Shown: piece after piece, positions 9,277-17,968 of the stretch
Layout of the letters: each line of letters begins with the position of its first letter
Position numbering within the stretch: the first letter of the stretch is position 1
NCBI GenBank assembly: GCA_019828565.1
Contig: JAHDYR010000064.1
Location: 682,001 to 746,000, forward strand
Length of the DNA stretch: 64,000 bases
From: Carpediemonas membranifera
Lineage: Eukaryota > Fornicata
Direction: 5' to 3'
Notes under the pieces: model-generated
Databases searched by the model: none
Told to the model about the DNA's origin: nothing
Seen by the model: the letters and a program-made list of their open reading frames with translations, nothing else
Made by a program: the position numbers and the translations under genes

Positions 9277-12200
9277 GAGTCTTGGACTGGCGTTTGTGAG
9301 CCTTGCGGCAGAGCTTGGCCAGGAGCGCGTCCATGACGGTGAGGTATTCGGCGACAGAGGTAAGCGGGGTCTCGTCCTCGGCGTTGTTGTCTGGCTGGGG
9401 TATCTGCCGGTCGGCAGCGTGTGTGCCGTAGAGTAGCTCGAACGGGGTGAACCCCGTCGCGCTGTGAACCGTGCTGTTGATTATCCACGCGACATATGGC
9501 AGTAGGGTCGTGGACCATGCGTCGAAGGAGTTAAATGCCAGCGCTAGGGTACGTAGGTGGCGCTTGATTTCGCGATTGACGCGTTCGACGTGACCGTTCG
9601 ACTGCGGATGGAAAGGCGTGGTCCGGTGGTGTGTGACCGATAAGCGCTCGGTTAGAGCGGTGATGATACGGTTGGCGTATTCCGGGCCTCCGTCTGTGTG
9701 CAGGATGGCCGGGATGCCGTGGCGGCAGATAGACGCCCAGATAGCGGCGGCAGCCGCGTCTGCATTGTTCGAGGGGGCTGGCACGAGCTCAGTAAAGTGC
9801 GTGAATGTGTCAGTAATCACGACGACATACCGGTTGCCGGCCGAGTCCTCTGAGATGGGGCCGAGCGTGTCGTCGGCTACGCGTTCGAATGGTGTGCTGC
9901 TCGGGGTCGCGCCCATCTTCAGCTTGATGAAGTTCGCCAGACGGGTCTTCTGACAGATCAAACAGGCGTTGATCAGGTCGGATACGGTGTGTTCGAGCTG
10001 TGGCCAGTCGTAACCCAAGTCACGCACGGCCTGAGCGGTCTTCTTGACGCCCAAGTGCAGCCGGTGGGCCTCGGCTAGGACGTCGCGACGCGCGTCGGCG
10101 GGTACGAATGTGCGACCGTGATACTTGACGACACCGTTGACGATGGTGTGCTTGGAGGGTCTCTCGTCAGCGTGCTCCTTCTGAGAGGCGAGCACTCTCG
10201 ACTCTAGCGTGTTAGCCGTGACCTCGGCGATCTCTGCGGGGCGGGTCTGGAAAGGGAAACGGCTTAAGAAGTCGGCCGTGACGTTGGACTCGCCCGGGAC
10301 GTGGTGGATCTTGAGTCTGAACTCCAAGAACGACAGTAGCCATCGGCGATGCTTCCGATTGTGAGCGGCCATGCGGTGGAGTGCCATCAGATTCTTATGG
10401 TCGGTGAACACGGTCAGATCGGGGTGGCCCAGGAAGAGAGAGTACATGTCAGGACGTGTCAGACAGTATATCAGAGCATACATCTCCTGGTCGTAGGTGC
10501 TCCATCTTTGTTGAACGTCCGAGAACGCCTTGGAGAAGTAGGCGACGACTCTCCAGTCTGTGGGCGTTTGCTGTTGTAGGAGTATGCCGCCTAGGCCGAG
10601 GAGACTAGCGTCCGTCTCGAGGCGCCAGGGTTTGGAGAGGTCTGGTATGGCGAGTGACTCCTCAGAGGCGAGCTGTGTCAGAACAGCCGCGATAGCCTCT
10701 TGGTGTGCTGAAGTCCACACGACCTTGGCGTCCTTGCGGAGGAGGCCATTGATGGGCGCTAGGATGCGCTGGCAGTCAGGGATAAAATCTGACACGTAGT
10801 TGATGTGGCCGAGGATCTGACGTACCTCGTGCGTGGTCGTCGGGCGTGGGAGGCTCTTGATCGTGTCAATGCGTGAGGGCTGAGGGCGACGACCGTGTTC
10901 GGAGACGATCTCGCCGAGACAGTCGAGAGTCTGGTAGCCAAAATGACACTTCTCGGCGCGCAGCCTGATGTTCTTGTCACTGAGTAGAGCGAGCGTGCGC
11001 TGGGTGCGCATGACGAGTACCTCGGGCGATGGCGCGCCAGCAAAGATGTCGTCTATGTAGTTCCTGACGCCCTCTGAGTATACCGGGCGCAGGACGTTGG
11101 CGATGGCCCGCTGGAATTGTGCGGGGAGGTTCTTTAGGCCAAACGGGGCGACCATATATTCGAAAAACTCGCCCGGGACCCTCACCGCGGACAGGTAACG
11201 GTGGGCATCCTTCAATGGCATCTGGTGAAACCCTTGGCGAAGGTCTAGACCGAAGAAGTACTTGCTGCCGACGAGGTCCTGGATGAGCGTGCGGGTATCT
11301 GTCATGGGGAAAGCGTCAGTCACAGTTGCCTCGTTGAGGGCCCTGTAGTCTGCGCAAAGTCGTAGTGGGCGGCGTCCGTCCGCGTCGGGCTTCTTCTGGA
11401 CAATCACAGCCGGGCTAGAGACTGGGCCGTGTGCGTCGCGGATGAGCTGGGCTTCGTACATTTCATGGAGCTGTCGCTTGATCTCGGGAAGCCAGTCGGC
11501 GCGGATGCCGCGTGGGTTGGCTTGTGGCAGAATGGCGTCCGGCTTCAGGTCAATGGTGGCTTCCGCGATGTCGGCGCCGCCGAGAGGCAGCTTGGGGTCG
11601 AAGACGTCGGCGTTGGCCTGGAGCACAGCGAGTAGCTCGTCGTGTAGAGGGAACGAGGGGTCAATGTCGAAGGTTGGCGTGGCGAAGGACGAGACGTCGT
11701 CCGGCAGGTCGTCAGTCTCCGAGTCAACCTCGTCGATGTATTGATTCTGGGCCGGTGTGACATCGTCGGCGGGGTCCTCCGCTGACGGTGGTAGCTGAAT
11801 GTTGATGCCCGTGTCCGACATGAGGCCTAGGTGCCGGAGGAGGTCTGCCCCGAACAGGAACTTGTGGGCCTCCCCGGAGATGACTGGTACGGTCCACGTC
11901 AGCTCGACAGCGTTTGGTACGATGCCGTCGATAACGAGCTCGGCTATGACGGCGGTGGTGTCCTCGCAAGGTCGCTGGTCGGCCATCTTCAGCGTGTAAG
12001 CATGATTTGTGATCATTACCGGGCCGGCCTCCTTCAGCGTGGCGAACGTGGCCTCCGAGATACAGGTCTTGGCGGCTGCCGGGGCGAGCTTCGCCCGCAG
12101 TCTCGTGCCGTTGACGAGGATGTCGTGGTAGATCGGCTTACCGATGTTTTCGCGCTGCGCTGACGTGTCGACTTCGTCGATTGACTCATCGGTGTCGGAC

Positions 12201-13180
12201 TCGGCGTCTATGTCGACCTCGTTGATGGATTGACTGAGGCGCTCGAGCCGGTTCGTCTCCTTGTTTCGCTTCCAGCCTGCCGCTGGGTTAGGGGCTCTCG
12301 CGTTGCGTTTGGGCGCTTGGGTGGTCGTTGTTGCAGGTCGGTCAGGGTTGTTGTGGTGGCCAGGGGCCTTCTTGGGCTTGGCACCCACAACAGCTGGTTG
12401 AATAGGACGCGATGGTTGGGGGGCGGCACTGCGCTGTGTCTTCAGATGAGGGCACGCCTGAGTGACGTGGGACGAGTTGTATCCGTGGTAGTCGCAGAAG
12501 TGGCGGAAGGTGGGGTTGATGTAGTAGTTCGCCTTGTCTTTCAGCTGGACATACGGGTCTGGGCGGCTGATCTTGCGGGCTATGGGTTTGCGTGTGCGGG
12601 ATCCGCCTGTCGCTTGCTCACCGTGGGGTTGCGGGGGCTGGCCGGTGCGGAATGCTCTCCAAGGAACGACGATGTAACCGTCGTGGTCCTCTTTGAGGTC
12701 CCTAAGGTTATCAAGGACGTCATCGATGTCCTCTGCATCATCTATGATGTAGGAGTCGAAATAGTCCTTTGCTTCGGCGGAGAATCCCTTAAGTGCAAGC
12801 TCTCTGACTCTTGCGGCGAGAACCTTCCAAGGAATGGCTTGCAATGCAGGAGCAGAAGCATCAGTGTTCACGAGATCGATGAACTCGCGCAAAGCGGCAA
12901 TAGTTGAGCGATGTTTGGATGCTTTGCCATAGAGTGCACCGGGAAGGTTGATGGACTTGATGCGCGCGCCGACGTCCAGGGACGGCATGAGTGTGACGGA
13001 GCAGGCGGCTACGATGTCGTCGGCCTCGTCATGGAGGTAGGCGCGAATGTCGGTGACGTCGTCCCAGTCGGACTCGTCACTGGACGTGTCGGAGTTGTTG
13101 GTGGCGGCAGCCTCGTCATCGGCCGGCTTGGGTGGGGCCAGGGCTGCGTTGACCTCGGCGACGTACTCGTCGTCGCGGAG
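9230..13180 (-). CDS. D Gag-Pol: gag C-terminus, degenerate protease, RT, RNase H, integrase
   Basis: The ATG nearest the start of the long ORF is at 12988 (1252 codons), but the frame is open to about 13180, where it should join the gag N-terminus. A cysteine/histidine cluster (FCDYHGYNSSHVTQACPH) may be a zinc knuckle. The protease position reads KLAPAAAKTCIS, without the catalytic D-S/T-G. RT is intact (LRLCADYRALN, LDLRQGFHQMPL, APFGLKNLPAQFQR, NYIDDIF). RNase H has LETDASLLGLGG and FTDHKNL. Integrase has the zinc module (HRLHLGVKKTAQ ... CLICQKTRL) and catalytic DDE region (DTLGP, HTDGGPEY, HPQSNGHVERVNRE). Confidence 0.88.
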   Translation of the reverse strand, partial: LRDDEYVAEVNAALAPPKPADDEAAATNNSDTSSDESDWDDVTDIRAYLHDEADDIVAACSVTLMPSLDVGARIKSINLPGALYGKASKHRSTIAALREFIDLVNTDASAPALQAIPWKVLAARVRELALKGFSAEAKDYFDSYIIDDAEDIDDVLDNLRDLKEDHDGYIVVPWRAFRTGQPPQPHGEQATGGSRTRKPIARKISRPDPYVQLKDKANYYINPTFRHFCDYHGYNSSHVTQACPHLKTQRSAAPQPSRPIQPAVVGAKPKKAPGHHNNPDRPATTTTQAPKRNARAPNPAAGWKRNKETNRLERLSQSINEVDIDAESDTDESIDEVDTSAQRENIGKPIYHDILVNGTRLRAKLAPAAAKTCISEATFATLKEAGPVMITNHAYTLKMADQRPCEDTTAVIAELVIDGIVPNAVELTWTVPVISGEAHKFLFGADLLRHLGLMSDTGINIQLPPSAEDPADDVTPAQNQYIDEVDSETDDLPDDVSSFATPTFDIDPSFPLHDELLAVLQANADVFDPKLPLGGADIAEATIDLKPDAILPQANPRGIRADWLPEIKRQLHEMYEAQLIRDAHGPVSSPAVIVQKKPDADGRRPLRLCADYRALNEATVTDAFPMTDTRTLIQDLVGSKYFFGLDLRQGFHQMPLKDAHRYLSAVRVPGEFFEYMVAPFGLKNLPAQFQRAIANVLRPVYSEGVRNYIDDIFAGAPSPEVLVMRTQRTLALLSDKNIRLRAEKCHFGYQTLDCLGEIVSEHGRRPQPSRIDTIKSLPRPTTTHEVRQILGHINYVSDFIPDCQRILAPINGLLRKDAKVVWTSAHQEAIAAVLTQLASEESLAIPDLSKPWRLETDASLLGLGGILLQQQTPTDWRVVAYFSKAFSDVQQRWSTYDQEMYALIYCLTRPDMYSLFLGHPDLTVFTDHKNLMALHRMAAHNRKHRRWLLSFLEFRLKIHHVPGESNVTADFLSRFPFQTRPAEIAEVTANTLESRVLASQKEHADERPSKHTIVNGVVKYHGRTFVPADARRDVLAEAHRLHLGVKKTAQAVRDLGYDWPQLEHTVSDLINACLICQKTRLANFIKLKMGATPSSTPFERVADDTLGPISEDSAGNRYVVVITDTFTHFTELVPAPSNNADAAAAAIWASICRHGIPAILHTDGGPEYANRIITALTERLSVTHHRTTPFHPQSNGHVERVNREIKRHLRTLALAFNSFDAWSTTLLPYVAWIINSTVHSATGFTPFELLYGTHAADRQIPQPDNNAEDETPLTSVAEYLTVMDALLAKLCRKAHKRQSKTREGEGRDAVGSSQAR

Positions 13181-13671
13181 GGGACATCTGGGTTGAACTT
13201 GTTGATGAGGGGCACATAAACCGGGGCGTTGTGGTCGATCTCGGCTACTGCAGCCGTGAATACGGCTTCTGCGCGGCGCTGTGCAGCCGCGGCCATCGGG
13301 CCTTCAGGAAAGGCCGCGGCCGCCGCTTCAGCGAGCATAAACAGGTCTTCTTCGAGAGCGGCGGTTAGACGGGCTACTGCCTGCTTGGGGGGTGGCGTGG
13401 AGGTGCTTGGGGGCGTGATGGGAAGTGAGAGCTTCATCTCGCGCCTAATGGCGCTGCGGATTACCGCATCGGGACATACATCGTCTTCTAGGTCCTCGAA
13501 GGTCTTATAATCAGAGGTGGGTCTCCAATTGGCCCGTAAGAACTCCTGCGAGCTGATGCTTAGGCATCTGAGGAACGATGTAGGAAATCTTGCATGAGGA
13601 AGTTCCCGCTTGTATTCCTTCGCGGCGGAGTTGAGCAGTGGAAGGGAACTTACGTCGAATTTCGTAGCCAT
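13009..13671 (-). CDS. D gag N-terminal region
   Basis: ATG at 13671, five bases after the post-LTR palindrome. The protein (MATKFDVSSLPLLNSAAKEYKRELPHAR...) has a compact N-terminal part, a proline-rich linker (ITPPSTSTPPPKQ) and an alanine-rich helix (EEDLFMLAEAAAAAFPEGP). After KFNPDVP, near 13180, the ORF drifts into threonine/proline-rich nonsense, while the adjacent frame continues sensibly (LRDDEYVAEVNAALAPPKP) into the 1252-codon ORF. A one-base indel therefore separates it from the rest of gag in this copy. Confidence 0.65.
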   Translation of the reverse strand: MATKFDVSSLPLLNSAAKEYKRELPHARFPTSFLRCLSISSQEFLRANWRPTSDYKTFEDLEDDVCPDAVIRSAIRREMKLSLPITPPSTSTPPPKQAVARLTAALEEDLFMLAEAAAAAFPEGPMAAAAQRRAEAVFTAAVAEIDHNAPVYVPLINKFNPDVPSATTSTSPRSTQPWPHPSRPMTRLPPPTTPTRPVTSPTGTTSPTFAPTSMTRPTTS

Positions 13672-13675
13672 AGGG

Positions 13676-13689
13676 AGTGATTAATCACT
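13676..13689. promoter_or_regulatory. Perfect palindrome at the primer-binding position of D
   Basis: AGTGATTAATCACT, a 14-bp perfect palindrome that includes the terminal LTR base and precedes the gag ATG by five bases. Confidence 0.65.
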
Positions 13690-13741
13690 GTGGCGTAAAC
13701 GACGGGTATTCGAGAATTCGTTTTAATCAGGTGATGCGTCA
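13689..13741 (-). repeat. D 5' LTR, 53 bp (also right border of the 98-codon ORF)
   Basis: Same sequence as the LTR at 8808-8860 by eye. Its first three minus-strand bases (TGA) are the stop codon of the ORF at 13739-14035. Confidence 0.85.
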
Positions 13742-14035
13742 GTCGAGGTCCCAAGCGGGGAAGTGGTCTGCGAATGGCCTCGTCGGGCATGAGTGTAACA
13801 GAGCTTCCCACTGTTCGAGCTCGGCTCTGTCTGCCGGCTGGAGGGCAAGCTCGTATGATGGACGGAGTGCTTGCAGCCGACGCAGCTTGTGGACGAGCAT
13901 CGACGTGTAGGTGAAGAAGCCCAGGCGGCCTATCACCGACGCCCAGTCCTGAGCCGTGATCTTGTTGGAGGATAAGGCGGTCCTGATGGTGTCGCGGTAC
14001 TTCTCTGCCTTGTCTTTGGGAAGGATAATGGTCAT
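13739..14035 (-). CDS. 98-aa ORF filling the space between two 53-bp LTRs; DIRS RT connection-domain fragment
   Basis: The start ATG uses the last base of the upstream LTR for its A, and the stop TGA is the first three bases of the next LTR, so the ORF runs exactly LTR to LTR (293 internal bases). The protein (LPKDKAEKYRDTIRTALSS, ITAQDWASVIGRLGF, LRRLQALRP, ALQPADRAELEQWEALL) does not resemble the D polyprotein. It matches the thumb/connection block of the DIRS elements here (for example LDSKKRSRYRQLVESAL and WQSLIGKLSF in DIRS1). It looks like a piece of DIRS RT captured between Gypsy LTRs. No catalytic residues are present. A second copy is at 47277-47573. Confidence 0.75.
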   Translation of the reverse strand: MTIILPKDKAEKYRDTIRTALSSNKITAQDWASVIGRLGFFTYTSMLVHKLRRLQALRPSYELALQPADRAELEQWEALLHSCPTRPFADHFPAWDLD

Positions 14036-14087
14036 GTGGCGTAAACGACGGGTATTCGAGAATTCGTTTTAATCAGGTGATGCGTCA
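14035..14087 (-). repeat. D LTR, 53 bp, upstream of the 98-codon ORF
   Basis: Third copy of the 53-bp LTR. It separates the 98-codon ORF from a second D integrase tail. Confidence 0.85.
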
Positions 14088-14368
14088 CTGCCATCCCTGA
14101 GCAGCTCGGGGTGAGCGGCTAAGAACTTCTTGGCGGCGGGAGTGTGGCGGACGGCGTCGATGGGCTCCCAGGACAGCTCGGAGCTACCGAGCCACTTGAC
14201 GCGCAGGAAGCCGGGCTTGGACTTGACGATCCGTTCAACGTACCATTCCTCTTGGTCTGTAGCGGCGAAGTAGGCGAGCTCGCCCTCAGAGAGGTCGGAC
14301 TTGAGCGGAATGAGGTGGGACAGGTGGACTGTGCATCGCGGTTCGTTGGCGAGGAGCGGTACGACGAT
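14069..14368 (-). pseudogene. Second D copy: integrase/chromodomain tail only
   Basis: Repeats the D C-terminus (PLLANEPRCTVHLSHLIPLK ... EEWYVERIVKSKPG ... SWEPIDAVRHTPAAK), ending in the LTR at 14035-14087. It is cut at about 14368, where the sequence changes abruptly to element C RT on the opposite strand. It shows that D was once present in tandem, or recombined with another copy. Confidence 0.85.
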
Positions 14369-15901
14369 CATGTCTCAGACTTACGCGACAAGGGCATCAC
14401 CGAGGCCAACACCGGCCCATATGCCAGTCCAGTAGTCCTCGTGCGAAAGGGGGACGCTTGGCGGCTTTGCATCGACTATGTCCTACTCAACAGCCACACC
14501 ACCCGTGATCGACACCCCCTCCCCAACATGCGCGAGTTCCTTCGCCGAGCAAGTGGGTGCGACCGATTTGCCGCCCTGGACCTGACCTCAGGCTATTGGC
14601 AGGTGCCTATGGCTGACGAGGACAAGGAGAAGACCGCGTTCATCGCCCCTGGCGTGCATGAACAGTTCACCAGGATGCCTTTTGGGCTTGCCAATGCCCC
14701 GTCGCATTTCCAGCGAGGTATCGAGACTATCCTCGGGCCCATCCTCCATAAGGGGGTTGACCCGTACATCGATGACCTCTTCATGTACTCCTCCGAGGAA
14801 CTTTTCCTCAAGCTTCTCGATGACACCCTCACTCGCCTGGAAGAAGCCAACGTCCGCCTAGGCGCAAAGAAGTGCCGAATAGGCTATTCCGAGGCCCCCA
14901 TAGTTGGTTTCATTGTCGACAAGGCTGGAGTTCACGTAGACCCTGAGCGCACCCGCGCCCTACGAGAGCTTCCCCTCCCCACTGATGTCCACGGGCTCAG
15001 GACCGTGCTCGGCAAGTTCCAGTTCTTAGCCTCATTCATCTCAGAGAAACGCCATGAGCTGTTCAAGCCCCTTACCGCTCTCCTAGAGAAGGACGCCGTC
15101 TTCAGCTTCGGCCCAGCCGAGACTGAGGCTTTCAACACCCTTAAGTCCCTCTTCACCGATGACCTCTTCATCGCTCACCCAGACTTGTCCCTTCCTTGGA
15201 CCCTCGAGACCGACGCTTCCAATGTCGGAGCCGGAGGTGTACTCTACCAGACTCCCAACGACAACTCGGGCAGACAAGTGCTGGCCTATTTCTCTCATAC
15301 GTTCACCCCCACCCAGACCAGATGGGCTACCTGCGAACAGGAACTTTTCGCCATCGTATACGCCTTCACGCACCCCTCCCTCACCCACCTTCTGCGCGTG
15401 AAGCATGTAACCCTCAGAACAGACCACCGTAATCTGATCTACATGATCTACAAGTCCGCGACGAACGACAAGATCCTCCGCTGGCGTCTGACGCTAGCCG
15501 ACTTCAACTTTGAAATCACACACGTTCCCGGGAAGGATAACGTCATAGCTGATTCGCTCAGCCGGTATGGCCACGGCCAGACTACAGCCCAACCCGTCGC
15601 CGCCATATCTGTCGATGCCCGGTTCAAGGACAGACTGGCACACTTCCAAGGAGAGGACCCGGAGATCAGCGAGCTGCCGGTAGACGCTGATGGTCTCCGA
15701 CGCCGGAACGGAGCCTGCATGATCCCGACCTGTGATCAAACGAAGGGCTTACGCCAAGAGCTTATTGCCATCGCTCACCGTGGCCACCACGGAGCTAGAG
15801 CCACGTACACCCGCCTCCGCGATGACGGCTACACCTGGGTCAGCGCGACTCAAGAGATCGCCGCCTACGTCCACTCCCTGTCCGATCTGTCTCAAGGCTA
15901 G
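14369..15901 (+). pseudogene. C Pol: RT and RNase H, start of integrase
   Basis: RT motifs WRLCIDYVLLNSHT, LDLTSGYWQVPM, MPFGLANAPSHFQR and PYIDDLFMY; RNase H TLETDASNVGAGG and LRTDHRNLIYM; then the connection THVPGKDNVIADSLSRY. The integrase zinc module begins HRGHHGARATYTRL. One extra base near 15875 (after AAYVHS) shifts the frame, and the ORF stops at 15901. The continuation CPICLKARLSEF is in the next frame. The 5' end is truncated by the breakpoint at 14368. Confidence 0.85.
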
Positions 15902-17132
15902 ACTCTCTGAGTTCGCTCAGTCAAGCCTAGGGACCACGGCCGTGTATAAGCCTTTCCACACGGTCGCCATTGACACCATAGGCCCCATCCCCGCAGACAT
16001 GTTCGGCCGCAAGTACATCTTCGTCCTTGTTGATATGTTCACCAGGTACACGGAGTTATATGCCAGCGATGAGAACACTGCCGATGCCGCTGCCTCTGCC
16101 ATCTGGCAACAACTTGTCTGCCGTCATGGCATCCCTGCCGCCATTAAGGCTGACAACGGGCCGGAGTACACTGGTGCCGTGATCAAGGCCCTCCTGTCTG
16201 ATGCCGAGATCACCGAACAACACACTCTCCCGTATCATCCCCAGTCCAACGGCGTTGTTGAACGCCGTAACGCCGAAGTGATGAAGCACCTCCGCTGCCT
16301 CACGCTCAACTTTAACAAGTTTGACGAGTGGAGCAGGCTTCTCCCTGCCGTTCAGCTTTTGCTGAACACTTCTATCTGCTCTGCCACAGGCCTCACCCCC
16401 CAAAGCATGCTTTACGGCGAGCATTTGGACCCGTCCGCTACTAGAGCCCGGCTACTCGCCCCGACTGACCCTACAGCTTCCGAGACAATCCTATCCTCCC
16501 ATCGTGAATACCTAGACAACCTCACTAACCACCTGAAGTCCCTTTCCAAGAAGGGGGAGGAGACGCAACGTAAGGTTGTCGAGAAGCGCTGTGGTCTGTC
16601 TTAGGACAAAAGGTTTACAAGACTAAAGCTCGACACTCAAAGTGTCGAGATGGACCAATAAAGACCCTATTAAATATGGCCTAATGATATATATGGCCGA
16701 CAGCGCCTTGCCAAAGGAAAGACCGCAGAGACCGAGCTCAAGCCAGGTGACCTAGTCCTCGTACAGCGCAACAGGACCCCCAAGTTGCACGGTCACCTGG
16801 GACCCTACAAGATCCTCGAGATCCTCGACCACAAGGCCGTCGTTATCGCCGACATCATCACGAACACCACCACAACCGTCCACCGGGATCACCTGCTCCC
16901 GTTCCACGTGAACTACCACTTCAACAAGCTCCGCCAGCTAGCTTCCTCAGACGAGGAGACTTTTATCGTTGAGAAGATCCTCAAGCACCGCGTCAAGGAC
17001 GACATCCTCGAACTGAAGGTGAAGTGGGAAGGCTACGACGAACCCACCTATGAGCCGGCGACTGCACTCTCCGGAGTCTCGCTCGCTCGTGCTTACCTTA
17101 GAGCCAATAAGCTTCGGCTTAGGGGGGCAAGA
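15868..17132 (+). pseudogene. C integrase core and chromodomain, split by a solo LTR
   Basis: Integrase zinc ligands CPICLKARL, catalytic VAIDTIGPIP, KADNGPEYTG and HPQSNGVVERRN, so the DDE triad is intact. The ORF stops at 16604 inside the 113-bp LTR-like insertion. Removing 16590-16706 rejoins EKR to LAKGKTAETELKPGDLVL in frame. The C-terminus has LHGHLGPYKILEI and a chromodomain-like block (ETFIVEKILKHRV ... VKWEGYDEPTYEP). The ORF ends near 17168, beyond the purine tract. Confidence 0.8.
16590..16702. repeat. 113-bp solo LTR-like insertion with 4-bp target duplication
   Basis: Begins TGTGGTCTGTC and ends GGCCGACA (TG...CA), flanked by GCGC at 16586-16589 and 16703-16706. Removing the insert and one GCGC restores the integrase reading frame exactly. 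It contains a stem-loop (CTCGACACT CAA AGTGTCGAG). These are the marks of a solo LTR left by recombination of a full element. It is also present at 8590-8702, so it predates the split of the two C copies. Confidence 0.75.
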
Positions 17133-17629
17133 TGTCACAGCATCTCCCTCACTCCCAGTGCACTTTAAGGTAAATGGATTTCCCCGTTTTCTGCTGCCAT
17201 CCGGCACAGAGGACACAATACGGATCGAGTCCACAGCCCTGACGTCCATACCCTACACATTAGTCGACAGGGAGGCCATCACAGAGAACATGAGGTCACT
17301 AGTCACGCAGACGACCACATGATCCGTCGCCCGACCGGCCCACGGAGAGCTACGCCCAGGAGGGCAAGTCGGACCCACACGCGACAAGGCCGCAGAGCCT
17401 GCCCCATGGAGAGGCAAACCCCAGCAGACATCAGAGCTCCGCTGGGTGGCGTGAAGCCACGTAAGTTAAAGTAATATGGTCTCTCGGCGGCGTCCGGGAA
17501 GGCCCCGTTCAGGTTTGGCTAGTCAGCCTAGGCGTCTGCTGGGTCAGACTTTAGGTCGACTAGCTCGCCCTTGTGTTGTTTGGTTCCACAGAGGACCAAG
17601 CATTTGCATTGCGGTCATCCTCTGTGGTA
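17133..17629. other. Flank after element C; possible start of a degenerate 3' LTR
   Basis: TGTCACAGCATCTCCC follows the purine tract directly and has the TGTCA start seen in other LTRs here, but no matching end can be found, so the LTR is either degenerate or truncated. I see no convincing gene between here and the tRNA genes. Confidence 0.4.
17618..17629 (+). repeat. 12-bp tandem duplication of the tRNA-Glu 5' end
   Basis: TCCTCTGTGGTA occurs immediately before the same 12 bases that begin the tRNA gene at 17630. An inverted copy of its first ten bases (CCACAGAGGA) is at 17586-17595. Confidence 0.8.
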
Positions 17630-17701
17630 TCCTCTGTGGTATAGATGGTTAGAACATGTGGTTTTCACCCACAAGACCCGGGTTCGAGTCCCGGCAGAGG
17701 A
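17630..17701 (+). tRNA. tRNA-Glu (anticodon TTC)
   Basis: 72 nt. Acceptor arms TCCTCTG and CAGAGGA pair perfectly, the anticodon arm is TGTGG-TTTTCAC-CCACA, and the T arm contains GGGTTCGAGTCCC. The B box GGTTCGAGTCC is canonical. No intron. A T-rich termination run does not follow closely. Confidence 0.9.
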
Positions 17702-17754
17702 GTATTAGCAACTCATTACATCAGACCAGCGTTGACGAATACGAAAGACAACAT

Positions 17755-17827
17755 TGCTGCTTGCCGGGTTCGAACCAGCGACCTTATGATCTTCAGTCAT
17801 ACGCTCTCCCAACTGAGCTAAAGCAGC
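17755..17827 (-). tRNA. tRNA-Phe (anticodon GAA)
   Basis: 73 nt on the minus strand. GCTGCTT pairs with AAGCAGC, the A box reads TAGCTCAGTTGG, the anticodon arm is TATGA-CTGAAGA-TCATA and the T arm CTGGTTCGAACCCGG (discriminator A). DIRS1 begins at 17830, two bases upstream of the tRNA 5' end. Confidence 0.92.
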
Positions 17828-17829
17828 TG

Positions 17830-17968
17830 GAGACGTCAGCTCCGGCGTGAGATAATGGAGCATGGGCGATGGATCTGCCTGATTCGATTTATTCGAGCCG
17901 AACGAATCGGGATCGAATCAATTACGGCCAGATGGCTGAAGAAACCGAGAACAACACCGGGGACCGCA
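17830..17968 (+). repeat. DIRS1 A1 repeat (139 bp)
   Basis: Starts GAGACGTCAGCTCCGGCG and ends GGGGACCGCA. The same sequence is at 21346-21484 (A2). It contains the gag start codon. Confidence 0.9.

Larger units (their letters stand above)
8808..13741 (-). mobile_element. Ty3/Gypsy chromovirus-like element D, nearly complete
   Basis: On the minus strand: 53-bp LTR (13741-13689), palindrome, gag, protease-like region, RT, RNase H, integrase, C-terminal chromodomain and 53-bp LTR (8860-8808). The LTRs match base for base by eye. It is inserted at GGGACCCTA of the C copy on its left. On its right lie the 98-codon ORF, another LTR and a second D tail, so no target duplication can be scored. Confidence 0.9.
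14369..17132 (+). mobile_element. Gypsy element C, RT to chromodomain half
   Basis: Begins in RT at VSDLRDKGITEANTGPYASP and continues through RNase H, integrase and chromodomain to a purine tract (GGCTTAGGGGGGCAAGA) at about 17116-17132. The 5' half (LTR, gag, protease) is missing at the breakpoint with the D tail. Its last part is nearly identical to the deleted copy at 8341-8807. Confidence 0.85.

Noticed and set aside
12230-12907. 225-codon plus-strand ORF
   Set aside because: Antisense shadow of D gag-pol, with valine/arginine/glycine-rich composition and no domain.
14144-14370. Plus-strand ORF start (MADGVDGLPGQLGATEP) fused to C RT
   Set aside because: It is the antisense of the D integrase tail. 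The true C coding begins at the breakpoint at 14369.
16590-16702. An intron in the C integrase
   Set aside because: Removing the segment with one GCGC copy restores the frame and the ends are TG...CA; no GT...AG pair does so equally well.
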